A DNA stretch of 8,332 bases, taken from NCBI RefSeq assembly GCF_900460525.1, contig NZ_UHIY01000002.1, positions 1 to 8,332 of the forward strand. Direction: 5' to 3'. The number at the start of each line of letters is the position of its first letter. Position 1 is the stretch's first letter. The position numbers and the translations under genes are program-made. This DNA is from Yersinia kristensenii. Lineage in GTDB: Bacteria; Pseudomonadota; Gammaproteobacteria; Enterobacterales; Enterobacteriaceae. Shown here piece by piece: positions 1-5,378 of the stretch. The notes under the pieces are model-generated. The model had not been told where the DNA came from, made no database searches, and saw only the letters and a list, made by a program, of their open reading frames with translations.

Positions 1-1
1 C

Positions 2-187
2 GATGTAATGGGGCGCATTCGTATTGAAGGAGCCGGTAACACCTCTAAACGAGTACTGGACTTTAACCCCAGCTCGTCAGGATTTGGTAAAAACCCTGCC
101 CAGTTGGACGTTATCACAGTGCCACATTATGACAATGAACCCAATTTCTTCGCGGAGTACTTTCCCAATCAAACAGGAGCTAAATAA
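2..187 (+). CDS. C-terminal end of an unrecognised phage early protein (partial)
   Basis: The reading frame is open from the window edge to a TAA at 185-187 and gives about 61 residues. They begin DVMGRIRIEGAGNTSKR and end FAEYFPNQTGAK. An internal ATG at 8-10 exists, but the frame is still open before it, so this is probably the tail of a longer gene cut by the window edge. I do not recognise the family. It sits directly before a coiled-coil ORF and a broken exonuclease gene in the same orientation, so a role in the phage recombination block is a reasonable guess from position only. The sequence AGGAG at 175-179, inside its last codons, would suit a following gene. Composition looks protein-like (balanced charge, no low complexity). 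Confidence 0.45.
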   Translation, partial: DVMGRIRIEGAGNTSKRVLDFNPSSSGFGKNPAQLDVITVPHYDNEPNFFAEYFPNQTGAK

Positions 188-365
188 ACAATCTGAAGAG
201 GTCAGAAAAGCACAAGAGGAAATCAGAAAGGCACAAGAAGAAATTGCCCGCATACGCGCTGACTTAGAGTTATTGGAAACCGCGCAAGACTTTAATGATG
301 CCGTCAATCTGTTCAAAGATGCACCAGTAGAACAAGCGGATACTAAACGAAGTGGCAAAAAGTAA
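129..365 (+). CDS. Small coiled-coil phage protein, start uncertain
   Basis: The part I trust runs from about 183 to the TAA at 363-365. It encodes a strongly charged heptad helix with two near-identical seven-residue units, VRKAQEE and IRKAQEE (201-221 and 222-242), followed by IARIRADLELLE, and a basic C-terminus RSGKK. This predicts a dimeric coiled coil. The start is unclear: the frame is open upstream with ATGs at 129 and 135, but that stretch overlaps the previous gene and looks like its shadow. The AGGAG at 175-179 has no start codon at proper spacing in this frame, so the true start may have been lost by mutation. No family is recognised. Its place just before an exonuclease gene is typical of small accessory genes in phage recombination operons. 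Confidence 0.45.
   Translation: MTMNPISSRSTFPIKQELNKQSEEVRKAQEEIRKAQEEIARIRADLELLETAQDFNDAVNLFKDAPVEQADTKRSGKK
201..242 (+). repeat. Tandem 21-bp heptad duplication in the coiled-coil ORF
   Basis: Two adjacent 21-bp units encode VRKAQEE and IRKAQEE. They differ at only a few positions, mostly third codon bases, consistent with a tandem duplication that lengthened the coiled coil by one or more heptads and has since been under coding constraint. Confidence 0.7.
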
Positions 366-414
366 AGGTTTCCAGTTCGACAAGTCCGCCAAATATGTAT
401 GTTAAGGCCGCCGC

Positions 415-1025
415 ATGATACGCATATCCGCCAAAACCTTGAAGCCTTCCGTCGCTGGAAGGCTAACCCCGATGCTGAAATAGACGAAATCATCAACTAC
501 CTGCTCCGAATAACGCCTCAAACCGAAGCAATGATCGCAGGCTCCGCTTTTCATAAAGTGTTGGAGAACGCTTCAGAAGGTGTATTAACTACAGTACAAC
601 TTTGATGATTTCACATTTGACTTCACTCAAATGGAAGGTGAGCTGGCACTACCAGAGCAAAGGGAACATAAGCTAACTCTGGAGTCAGAAGTCGGTGGGG
701 GAAAAGGTGACTTTTGTCGGTGTCGTCGATGCCATAGATAACATGACCATTTATGACCACAAGTTAACAGCCTCTATCGACCCCCGAAATTATACTGACA
801 GTCTTCAATGGCGCTGCTATCTGGATTGGTTTTGGAATGAATAGATTTACCTACAACCTTTTCCAGAAGTATCAACCGTACAACAGCCGGGTACCTATAT
901 CATCAAGCAATTTCATGCCAATCACATTTTATGCTTACCCGCGCAGTTGCATAAAGACGTCACCGATGCAGCAACTGAATTTGTTCAATTCGTTAAAGAG
1001 TTTCGTGCCTGAACTTGTTAAATAA
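415..1025 (+). pseudogene. Decayed PD-(D/E)XK (RecB/YqaJ-type) phage exonuclease
   Basis: No single frame covers this gene, but joining three frames gives a recognisable phage nuclease. It would start MIRISAKTL at 415, continue EAFRRWKANPDAEIDE, then GSAFHKVLENASEG (from about 540), DDFTFDFTQMEGELALP, and TFVGVVDAIDNMTIYDHKLT with the catalytic Asp and the DxK-type motif near 754-762. SLQWRCYLDWFG (about 803-833) is the QxxxY motif of RecB-like nucleases, and the C-terminus ends VPELVK at 1025. Frame changes are needed near 438, 598, 700, 834 (an extra T in a T4 run) and again after about 868, so at least five lesions are present. The family makes 5'-end-resecting exonucleases that work with an annealing protein in phage recombination. 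In this state no active enzyme can be made. The identification rests on motifs and order; the exact frameshift points are approximate. Confidence 0.8.
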
Positions 1026-1078
1026 ATAGCTACATTACTCTATTTGTCTCAGTTAGCTGGGGCATTTCAATCTTCACA

Positions 1079-1191
1079 ATGAAATACCAACTTATCTACG
1101 CTGATCCGCCGTGGATATATCGCGATAAAGCCATAGCTGGCAATCGTGGGGTGCAGGATTTAAATACCCCACATTGAGCATCATTGCTTGA
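1079..1191 (+). pseudogene. N-terminal stub of an MT-A70 family adenine methyltransferase
   Basis: An ATG at 1079 opens MKYQLIYADPPWIYRDKA, the hallmark start of phage MT-A70 DNA N6-adenine methyltransferases, with the catalytic DPPW motif at about 1103-1114. The frame then reads NRGVQDLNTPH and stops at 1175-1177. Removing one G near 1150-1154 restores AGFKYPTLSI, the expected continuation of this family, which itself stops at 1189-1191. The full family protein is usually several times longer, and no later motif of it is visible before the next gene, so this is a frameshifted and deleted remnant. In phages such enzymes methylate adenine in phage or host DNA, possibly against restriction. It follows the broken exonuclease in the same direction. 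Confidence 0.75.
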
Positions 1192-1227
1192 AGTCGCTGT
1201 TATTTGTCCTGAGTCTGAATCTAAAAG

Positions 1228-1267
1228 CCGCCACTAACAACAACCGGGAAATATGCATTAGTGGCGG
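1228..1267. repeat. Perfect 10-bp inverted repeat (stem-loop)
   Basis: CCGCCACTAA (1228-1237) pairs exactly with TTAGTGGCGG (1258-1267) across a 20-base loop. The stem is GC-rich at its base. No T run follows, so it is not a standard intrinsic terminator. It could be an mRNA processing or stability structure in the early operon, or a protein-binding site. It lies just before a well-formed ribosome binding site at 1306-1313. Confidence 0.75.
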
Positions 1268-1315
1268 AACTCAAGCGAAAAACAGAGGAATATCCCATAC
1301 AAACAAGAGGGAGAT

Positions 1316-1351
1316 ATGACAAGCAGAATAATCGATCGAAATAAACAATGA
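1316..1351 (+). CDS. Very short ORF or gene start remnant (11 codons)
   Basis: An ATG at 1316-1318 is preceded by a strong purine-rich ribosome binding site, AGAGGGAG (1306-1313), and encodes MTSRIIDRNKQ before a TGA at 1349-1351. The site looks too good to be chance. The peptide could be the beginning of a former early gene truncated by a deletion, or a leader peptide. An ATG at 1348 overlaps its end but also stops after six codons. No family can be assigned. Confidence 0.25.
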   Translation: MTSRIIDRNKQ

Positions 1352-1411
1352 AATCAAGATTATTATAATGTGACAGGAATCACAAAACAGAGGATTCAAG
1401 AGTAACCACTG

Positions 1412-1955
1412 ATGAATAACCTCAACGAGCTAATAGCCAGAGTAAAGAGCGATTATGTAAATGGTGAGTTAATAGTGAATAAAAGTGTTTTGGACATGTG
1501 CTGTGGCAGCCGCATGTTTTTGGTTCAATAAGAATGATCCGCGTGCAATTTTCAGTGATATACGTGCTGAAAAACATCAACTGTGTGATGGACGCAGCTT
1601 AGTAATAAACCCCGATGTCATTGCTGATTTTCGTACATTACCGTTTGCCAACGCATCATTTCCCGTTGTGGTATTTGACCCGCCACATCTTGAACGTGTT
1701 GGTGAAAATGCCTGGATGAGAAAGAAGTACGGCAGTTTAAATAAAGAAACGTGGCGTGACGACCTTCGCGCCGGATTCACAGAAGCATTTCGTGTACTGC
1801 GGCCACACGGTGTGCTTATTTTTAAATGGAACGAAACCCAAATACCAATTAACCAGATTTTAACTCTCACAGACGAAAAACCCATTATCCGGCAACGAAC
1901 CGGAAAGAATGACAAAACTCACTGGATTATTTTTGTAAAGGAGTCAAAGCAATGA
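1412..1955 (+). pseudogene. Phage class I SAM-dependent DNA methyltransferase, frameshifted in a T run
   Basis: The start at 1412 gives MNNLNELIARVKSDYVNGEL, then VLDMCCGSRMF, a SAM-binding motif I variant, and hits TAA at 1529-1531. Dropping one T from the T5 run at 1517-1521 continues in frame as WFNKNDPRAIFSDIRAEKH, then DFRTLPFANASFPVVVFDPPH with the DPPH catalytic motif at 1677-1688. LRPHGVLIFKWNETQIPI and the C-terminal THWIIFVKESKQ follow. The joined product of about 180 residues matches the usual size of this enterobacterial prophage family. An ATG at 1485 could open the second half alone, but it would lose motif I and add foreign residues. The stop overlaps the next start (ATGA at 1952). 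A single homopolymer indel could be a real mutation, a sequencing error or ribosomal slippage. The intact remainder shows that any loss is recent. Confidence 0.85.
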
Positions 1956-2434
1956 GCAAAATTAACTATCAGACGCTGCTGGATGAGAACGCTCGTTTAC
2001 GGGCGGAGCGCGACGCGCTTCGTGAAGGCGAAATGGGAAACGCGACGCATAGTAACACTCGTGCTGCTGCCGATATCTATTTTCAGTTGGTAGAGGAATG
2101 CCAGATCCCACCTGGTAGTTCGCTGGTTGCGTATGTTGATAACCTGCGCGAGACACTGGAAGCCGCAGAGAAACGGATCGCTGAATTAACTCGTGAAGCC
2201 GAAAATACCAAATATGAATGGGCCGAAGCACAACCTGCAAGCACGCAGTTCAAACCAGTAGCCGACCTCTACGAATTGCAGTTCGAGAACGGCCAAACGT
2301 GCGCCTATCACACAGACTCAGCCAAAGCGGTTCAATGGCTTAATACTTGCGAAAGCAACAAGGTTATTGAATACGTCAACCTTGAGCGACTACAGAAAGC
2401 GATTAATAGCTATTCGAATCAAGGGAGAGAGTGA
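1952..2434 (+). CDS. Phage early hypothetical protein with coiled coils (Ead/Ea22-like module)
   Basis: This is a 160-residue product starting at ATG 1952, four bases overlapping the methyltransferase stop, with a good ribosome binding site AAAGGAG at 1937-1943. Residues 6-27 (YQTLLDENARLRAERDALRE) and 62-85 (with LRETLEAAEKRIAELTREAE) are predicted coiled coils. The middle VEECQIPPGSSLVAYVDNL and the coil resemble the mosaic early proteins often annotated Ead/Ea22-like in lambdoid prophages. The second half, with VADLYELQFENGQTCAYHTD, is an independent module that I do not recognise. Function of such proteins is unknown; in lambda the equivalent genes are dispensable and lie between exo and xis, as here. 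The gene is intact and abuts the next one without a gap, which suggests translational coupling. Confidence 0.75.
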   Translation: MSKINYQTLLDENARLRAERDALREGEMGNATHSNTRAAADIYFQLVEECQIPPGSSLVAYVDNLRETLEAAEKRIAELTREAENTKYEWAEAQPASTQFKPVADLYELQFENGQTCAYHTDSAKAVQWLNTCESNKVIEYVNLERLQKAINSYSNQGRE

Positions 2435-2653
2435 ATGGCATGTATTCGAATCCCAAACGGAATCATAACAATCACGCCACTTTACCGCCTGCGGCTTGAT
2501 GATGGGAGTTGTGTCTTCATGGACTGGCACCCATATTGTGGCCCGACATTTTTCCGCGACAAACATGGGTGTCGGTTAATTGATGACTGGCACGAAAATT
2601 CACTTATTTGCAAAGCACTGGAGTGGTTTATAGGTCGAGGAGAAAGGGCATGA
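2435..2653 (+). CDS. Small conserved phage early protein, function unknown
   Basis: A 72-residue ORF begins with ATG directly after the upstream TGA (2432-2434). GGGAGAG about a dozen bases upstream could serve as its ribosome binding site. The sequence is rich in aromatic, Cys and His residues: FMDWHPYCGPTFFRDKHGCR (28-47), DDWHEN and ALEWFIGRGERA at the end. It resembles small hypothetical proteins found in the early operons of enterobacterial prophages, but no function is known to me. The Cys and His residues (C26, H32, C35, H44, C46, H53, C59) could bind a metal, though their spacing does not match a standard zinc finger. Its TGA overlaps the next start codon, so it is part of a coupled run of genes. 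Confidence 0.65.
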   Translation: MACIRIPNGIITITPLYRLRLDDGSCVFMDWHPYCGPTFFRDKHGCRLIDDWHENSLICKALEWFIGRGERA

Positions 2654-3147
2654 AAGAGTTAGATAGTTTTACTGTAGAGAGACTGGAAGAGTTGGCCAGA
2701 GCAAAAATGATTTCCGGTCATGATATCGCCGATATCCGAGCACTAGCCCGAATCGCATTAGATGTAAAGAAGGCTGAACCTGTGACGTGGTGGACTGGGC
2801 CAGAACCAACCCTAACTGGTGAGACTGAAAGCTTCCATGACCACGAAACAGGTAGTCATTATCTTCCGCTTGTTGTCTCACTCAGCGCTTACAACACCAG
2901 ACCACAATTGAACTCTCCGGAGATACCGAAAGACTGGCCAACAGAGGACATGGTCATAACACCTAAAAACTGGAAGCTAGTGCCATCATGCTTAACTCCA
3001 GAAATGAAACTTCAAATGCACACCCTTTGTAATGCTGATTGCCCTGAATGTGGCAAAGAGTTTGCTGTCGATGTAACTAATAACATTGAGCAGTCATGGG
3101 CCGATATATTGGCCGCAGTCCCTGAACCGGAGACTCATGAATGCTAA
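2650..3147 (+). CDS. Mosaic phage early protein with C-terminal Cys cluster
   Basis: I choose the ATG at 2650, which overlaps the upstream stop as ATGA and has the purine-rich site AGGAGAAAGG just before it. A further in-frame ATG at 2608 lies inside the previous gene. The 165-residue protein has an N-terminal helical module (FTVERLEELARAKMISGHDI, then ALARIALD), a proline-rich middle (residues 43-110) with AEPVTWWTG, and a WKLVPSCLTPEM segment at 108-119. That segment resembles the recurrent 'WxxVPxxPTxEM' module of lambdoid early proteins. The tail contains C127, C131, C134 (CNADCPECGKEF), which may be a small zinc-binding knuckle. Such proteins are mosaics of exchangeable modules between exo and xis; their role is unknown. 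The gene appears intact. Confidence 0.7.
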   Translation: MKELDSFTVERLEELARAKMISGHDIADIRALARIALDVKKAEPVTWWTGPEPTLTGETESFHDHETGSHYLPLVVSLSAYNTRPQLNSPEIPKDWPTEDMVITPKNWKLVPSCLTPEMKLQMHTLCNADCPECGKEFAVDVTNNIEQSWADILAAVPEPETHEC

Positions 3148-3323
3148 TAGGATTCGCTCTATTTGTTAGCGCTTGCGGATTTGACGCCTGTGATGCCCTC
3201 CCCGTTACTGATGATATCTACCCTACTCGATTTGAATGCCAACAAGTGATAAATGCTATTCACGTGCGCAGGCCAAATGCTGTGCTGATATGTTCGGAAG
3301 TTTATCGGGAGGAGGATGTGTAA
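3141..3323 (+). CDS. DUF1482-like small phage protein
   Basis: This is a 60-residue ORF whose ATG lies seven bases inside the end of the preceding gene. The N-terminus MLIGFALFVSACGFDACDAL is hydrophobic and could act as a signal or membrane anchor. Four cysteines (12, 17, 33, 51) and the pattern ALFVxxC, YPTRFECQQVI, CSEVYREED match the shape of the DUF1482 family of short lambdoid early proteins. In that family two or more Cys pairs probably form disulphides in the periplasm. Function is unknown. Its TAA overlaps the ATG of the next tiny ORF, which supports both being real members of one operon. Confidence 0.6.
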   Translation: MLIGFALFVSACGFDACDALPVTDDIYPTRFECQQVINAIHVRRPNAVLICSEVYREEDV

Positions 3324-3382
3324 TGAGTTGGCCTGATGCATTTGCATGTGTTGGCGTGGTTTGGGCGATTGCCTATATGTAG
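3323..3382 (+). CDS. Tiny membrane peptide (19 residues), possibly truncated
   Basis: The ATG at 3323-3325 shares its A with the upstream stop TAA, and a GGAGGA motif lies about 10 bases upstream. The product MSWPDAFACVGVVWAIAYM would form one short hydrophobic helix. Small proteins beginning MSWP or MTWP with one membrane segment are common at this position in lambdoid early operons, usually a little longer and ending in basic residues. Here a TAG ends the frame at 3380-3382, and only VH plus another stop follow, so the C-terminus may be lost. The start/stop coupling is the best evidence that it is translated. Confidence 0.45.
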   Translation: MSWPDAFACVGVVWAIAYM

Positions 3383-3536
3383 GTACATTAATATAAAGAA
3401 AGAATTCCCGTTTAAATCCCTCCCAAACTTCTACATCAAACACTCAATAAGTAGCCTATGACATCTCATACGATATGTTTAATTCGTAGACGATGCTGTC
3501 CTGCTACCACGTGATGATTACAGATAAGGAGAAACA
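3383..3536 (+). other. Intergenic leader before xis
   Basis: No ORF of note lies here. The stretch ends with a strong ribosome binding site AAGGAG (3526-3531) five bases before the xis ATG. I could not point to a convincing sigma-70 or CII-type promoter. Confidence 0.5.
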
Positions 3537-3746
3537 ATGCTCACACTCGAACAGTGGAACAGAACACTCCCTAAACCCAGAAATTTGGACACAATACGCC
3601 GCTGGGCTAGAAACGGGCAGATATGGCCGCCTCCGATTTTTGATGGACACCAATATTTTGTACAAGAAAATGCCATAAAGCTACTACCCAAACAGCAATA
3701 TAAACCAGTCAATAATTTAATAACAAGAATTCAGAATGGCACGTAA
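3537..3746 (+). CDS. xis: Lambda-type excisionase (recombination directionality factor)
   Basis: The 69-residue product MLTLEQWNRTLPKPRNLDTI..., with RRWARNGQIWPPPIFDGHQY, lines up well with lambda Xis (72 residues). It shows the winged-helix layout: a recognition helix around RNLDTIRRW (15-23) and a wing at PPPIFDGHQY (31-40). Xis proteins bend attachment-site DNA and recruit Int so that excision is favoured and integration inhibited. The start at 3537 has an optimal ribosome binding site. The gene overlaps the int start by 11 bases, an arrangement like that of lambda xis-int, which couples the two. There is no lesion. The C-terminal tail, thought in lambda to contact Int, is shorter here and ends ITRIQNGT, keeping the RI.NG pattern. 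Confidence 0.92.
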   Translation: MLTLEQWNRTLPKPRNLDTIRRWARNGQIWPPPIFDGHQYFVQENAIKLLPKQQYKPVNNLITRIQNGT

Positions 3747-4803
3747 TAGAAATCACGAACGGCGTGATCTACCACCAAATCTATATGTAAGGAATAACGG
3801 ATATTATAGTTATCGAGACCCAAGGACGGGTAAGGAGTATGGACTCGGCAGGATAAAGCGTGATGCGGTGAACCAGGCTATCGAAGCAAATTTACAGCTT
3901 ATGGATAATGTATCTGCAAGACTGATAGAAAGAATATCTAGCGACTCCGCTATGCTGTTCCACGATTGGCTTGATCACTACGCTAAAATTATTGATGCGC
4001 GAGGACTAAAGCCAAAAACACTAAAAGAGTACCGATGCAAACTACGAACTCTTCATTCAACTATCCGTAATGTTCCTATCGATAGTATTACAACAAAAGA
4101 CATAGCCGGGGTGTTAACGCCATATATAGTTGCAGGAAAAGCTGCAATGGCTAAACAAACACGAATGTTGCTATTAGACATATTCAGGGAGGCTATTGCT
4201 GAAGGGTATATATCATCAAATCCAGTGGATGCCACCAAAAACCCTCGTTCTGAAATTAAACGCTCTCGGCTTTCGCTTGATGATTATAAAGAAATATTTA
4301 AAAGCTCATTAAAGTTGCAACCGTGGATCCCCTTAAGCATGGAAATTGCACTCTTAACCGGCCAGCGGGTTAGTGATATCAGCAAAATGAAGTGGAGCGA
4401 TATTCGTGATGGAATGTTATGGGTAGAACAGCAAAAATCTGGGGCTAAATTAGCTCTTGATGTAAACCTCTCACTTAATGCTCTGGGAATTTCATTTAAT
4501 GAAACCTTGATACGATGTAAATCACAATTTGGAGGATGTGACAATCTCATCGCGTCCCATAACAAATTACAACTATCCACCACCGCAATTTCCAGAGGTT
4601 TCGCTCGTGCAAGGGATTTATCAGGATTATCATGGGATAAAGCCCCACCTAGCTTCCATGAACTAAGGAGCCTCTCAGCAAGACTATATACAGAAGAAAA
4701 AGGGAGTGAGTTTGTGCAGCGTTTACTGGGGCATAAATCATCCATAATGACAGCTAAATATCAGGACAGCCGTAGTAGCGAATGGGTGCATGTGTCTATA
4801 TGA
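3736..4803 (+). CDS. int: Lambda-family tyrosine integrase, intact
   Basis: The 355-residue protein is almost exactly the length of lambda Int (356) and collinear with it. The N-terminal arm-binding domain reads RNRNHERRDLPPNLYVRNNG and YRDPRTGKEYGLGR (3-39). A core-binding domain covers about 70-170, and the catalytic domain holds all expected residues: R211 (TGQRVSD), K234 (QQKSGAK), H308 and R311 (FHELRSLSARLY), H333 (LLGHKS) and the nucleophile Y342 (TAKYQD). It should catalyse strand exchange between attP and attB with IHF, and excision with Xis. The start at 3736 overlaps xis by 11 bases. The ribosome binding site is weak, so translation probably depends on coupling. The N-terminal arm domain is very like that of lambda, so arm-site sequences may be similar, whereas core specificity may differ. 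It is the best-preserved long gene on this strand. Confidence 0.97.
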   Translation: MARNRNHERRDLPPNLYVRNNGYYSYRDPRTGKEYGLGRIKRDAVNQAIEANLQLMDNVSARLIERISSDSAMLFHDWLDHYAKIIDARGLKPKTLKEYRCKLRTLHSTIRNVPIDSITTKDIAGVLTPYIVAGKAAMAKQTRMLLLDIFREAIAEGYISSNPVDATKNPRSEIKRSRLSLDDYKEIFKSSLKLQPWIPLSMEIALLTGQRVSDISKMKWSDIRDGMLWVEQQKSGAKLALDVNLSLNALGISFNETLIRCKSQFGGCDNLIASHNKLQLSTTAISRGFARARDLSGLSWDKAPPSFHELRSLSARLYTEEKGSEFVQRLLGHKSSIMTAKYQDSRSSEWVHVSI

Positions 4804-4938
4804 TTTTGATTTTATTTTGAATAATAATGAACACCTTACGTTAACCATTTAATTAAAAAGTATTTTTTTTAGGAGTAACTAATAAAAATTTAGACAACGC
4901 AATTTAAAAATTTAATTTATATATCAATACCATACAAA

Positions 4939-4979
4939 TATTTTAGCACAAAAAATGAACTACCTTTTATGCTAAAATA
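4939..4979. repeat. Perfect 10-bp inverted repeat downstream of int
   Basis: TATTTTAGCA (4939-4948) is the exact reverse complement of TGCTAAAATA (4970-4979), with 21 bases between. It is too AT-rich to be a classical terminator. Its position after int makes paired Int, Xis or host-factor binding sites in the attachment region a plausible reading, but this is inference. Confidence 0.7.
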
Positions 4980-4987
4980 AGGCATTT

Positions 4988-5030
4988 CAGGTCAATATAA
5001 ATCAATGGGTTAGATATCCATTTTGACCTG
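4988..5030. repeat. Inverted repeat CAGGTCAA / TTGACCTG with nested stem
   Basis: CAGGTCAA (4988-4995) pairs perfectly with TTGACCTG (5023-5030). Inside it AATGG (5004-5008) pairs with CCATT (5018-5022), leaving an eight-base bulge on the left arm. The structure covers the IHF-like site. It could be an operator-like dyad, part of the attachment site or a cruciform-forming element. Confidence 0.65.
5000..5012 (+). promoter_or_regulatory. Candidate IHF binding site
   Basis: AATCAATGGGTTA matches the IHF consensus WATCAANNNNTTR at every fixed position. IHF bends attP DNA during lambda-type integration, and such sites are expected within about 200 bases of int. A match of this short consensus can occur by chance, so context is the main support. 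Confidence 0.5.
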
Positions 5031-5033
5031 TAA

Positions 5034-5144
5034 TTAGATGGCTGCTAGCCCCTCAAATGTGGGGCTTTTAGGACACTTACCTCCCCCTACCACAAAATCC
5101 CGCACTTGTTTTAAGTCCGTTAGCCCTTCCACTTCATCTTTCAT
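5034..5144 (-). CDS. Short unassigned ORF (36 residues), doubtful
   Basis: On the minus strand an ATG at 5142-5144 follows a purine stretch AAAGGGAA and encodes MKDEVEGLTDLKQVRDFVVG, then GGKCPKSPTFEGLAAI, ending at TAA 5034-5036. It lies downstream of the truncated tail fibre assembly gene and the IS relic and runs across the terminator hairpin. I recognise no family, and it does not look like the missing C-terminus of the assembly protein. It may be a chance ORF or the remains of a gene beyond the IS. Confidence 0.15.
   Translation of the reverse strand: MKDEVEGLTDLKQVRDFVVGGGKCPKSPTFEGLAAI
5047..5069 (+). terminator. Rho-independent terminator downstream of int
   Basis: AGCCCC (5047-5052) and GGGGCT (5061-5066) form a six-pair GC-rich stem with an eight-base loop, followed by a short T run (last T of the stem plus TTT). 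It is oriented to stop transcripts coming from int. The T run is short, so strength may be moderate. On the minus strand no T run follows. Confidence 0.55.
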
Positions 5145-5169
5145 TTCCCTTTACCGCTGTTGACATCCT

Positions 5170-5189
5170 CCACACCCTGAAGGACATGG
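5170..5189 (-). repeat. IS right-end hairpin (omega-RNA scaffold remnant)
   Basis: On the minus strand CCATGTCC and GGGTGTGG pair around a TTCA loop, using G-U pairs at three positions. In intact IS605-group elements this hairpin lies at the right end, serves as TnpA substrate and forms the 3' scaffold of the TnpB guide RNA. The wobble pairs suggest mutation with partial retention of RNA folding. Confidence 0.5.
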
Positions 5190-5214
5190 ATTCCTGCTAC
5201 ATTCAGGCTGTCGC

Positions 5215-5364
5215 TTAAATCATTTCGGTGGGTTCCTGTTTCAACGGGCCGCCTACCTGCACCATCCCTACACAGGCAAGCACGTCATGTCCCGCCGCAA
5301 AAATATTACGAGCTCCGTTTACATCGGCGTTCGCTGTATATCCACACTGCCCCCCCAAGGACGG
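5215..5364 (-). pseudogene. tnpB: C-terminal fragment of TnpB (IS605 OrfB) RNA-guided nuclease
   Basis: The minus-strand frame between a TAG at 5365-5367 and the TAA at 5215-5217 reads [20 protein letters not shown], then [20 protein letters not shown] and [24 protein letters not shown] is the end of the TnpB zinc ribbon followed by the third RuvC segment with its catalytic Asp, and AAGH..LAC..MVQ is the usual C-terminal tail. A full TnpB is near 400 residues; less than 50 remain, so the nuclease, target-recognition and start regions are gone. The fragment has no start codon or ribosome binding site of its own. It is not a candidate for a TnpB-derived repressor, because the DNA- and RNA-binding parts are absent. 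Confidence 0.8.
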
Positions 5365-5378
5365 CTACGCCATCCTCA

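Larger units (their letters stand above)
1178..1411 (+). other. Gene-poor stretch between two methyltransferase genes
   Basis: No substantial ORF is present here. The left part may hold scrambled remains of the MT-A70 gene. The rest contains a perfect stem-loop (1228-1267) and two very short ORFs near 1316-1368. I see no convincing promoter. Confidence 0.5.
4804..5040. other. Putative attachment-site region (AT-rich, non-coding)
   Basis: About 240 bases immediately after int carry no gene and are strongly AT-rich. This is where lambda-type phages place attP. Seen here: a perfect 10-bp inverted repeat (4939-4979), a second inverted repeat (4988-5030), a perfect IHF consensus match (5000-5012), and a direct repeat AATGAAC.A.CCTT-like at 4826-4837 and 4954-4966 that could be Int arm sites. 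A near-palindrome CCTTTTA-TGCTAA-AATAAGG at 4963-4982 has the size and AT-rich character of an Int core site. Which of these is the true crossover site cannot be decided from one copy. Confidence 0.5.

Noticed and set aside
77..496. Minus-strand ORF of 139 codons
   Set aside because: It lies opposite the coiled-coil ORF and the exonuclease start and has no family resemblance; it is an antisense shadow.
1485..1955. Methyltransferase starting at the ATG 1485
   Set aside because: The first dozen residues (MFWTCAVAAACF) are an out-of-frame reading of the real SAM-binding motif LDMCCGSRMF; the true start is 1412 with a frameshift in the T run.
2608..2649. Earlier start for the 2650 protein
   Set aside because: The added residues overlap the previous gene, while ATG 2650 has a ribosome binding site and stop/start overlap.
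4284..4745. Minus-strand ORF of 153 codons inside int
   Set aside because: It is antisense to the catalytic domain of an intact, well-conserved integrase.
4804..5157. Cargo (moron) or defence gene between int and the tail genes
   Set aside because: Lambdoid phages often carry cargo here, but only one doubtful 36-codon ORF is present and nothing recognisable.
4804..5160. tRNA or tmRNA at the integration site
   Set aside because: No T-loop sequence or cloverleaf could be found on either strand.
5215..5364. A TnpB-derived RNA-guided repressor (TldR-like) near a fibre gene
   Set aside because: Fewer than 50 C-terminal residues remain, so no DNA- or RNA-binding protein can be made.
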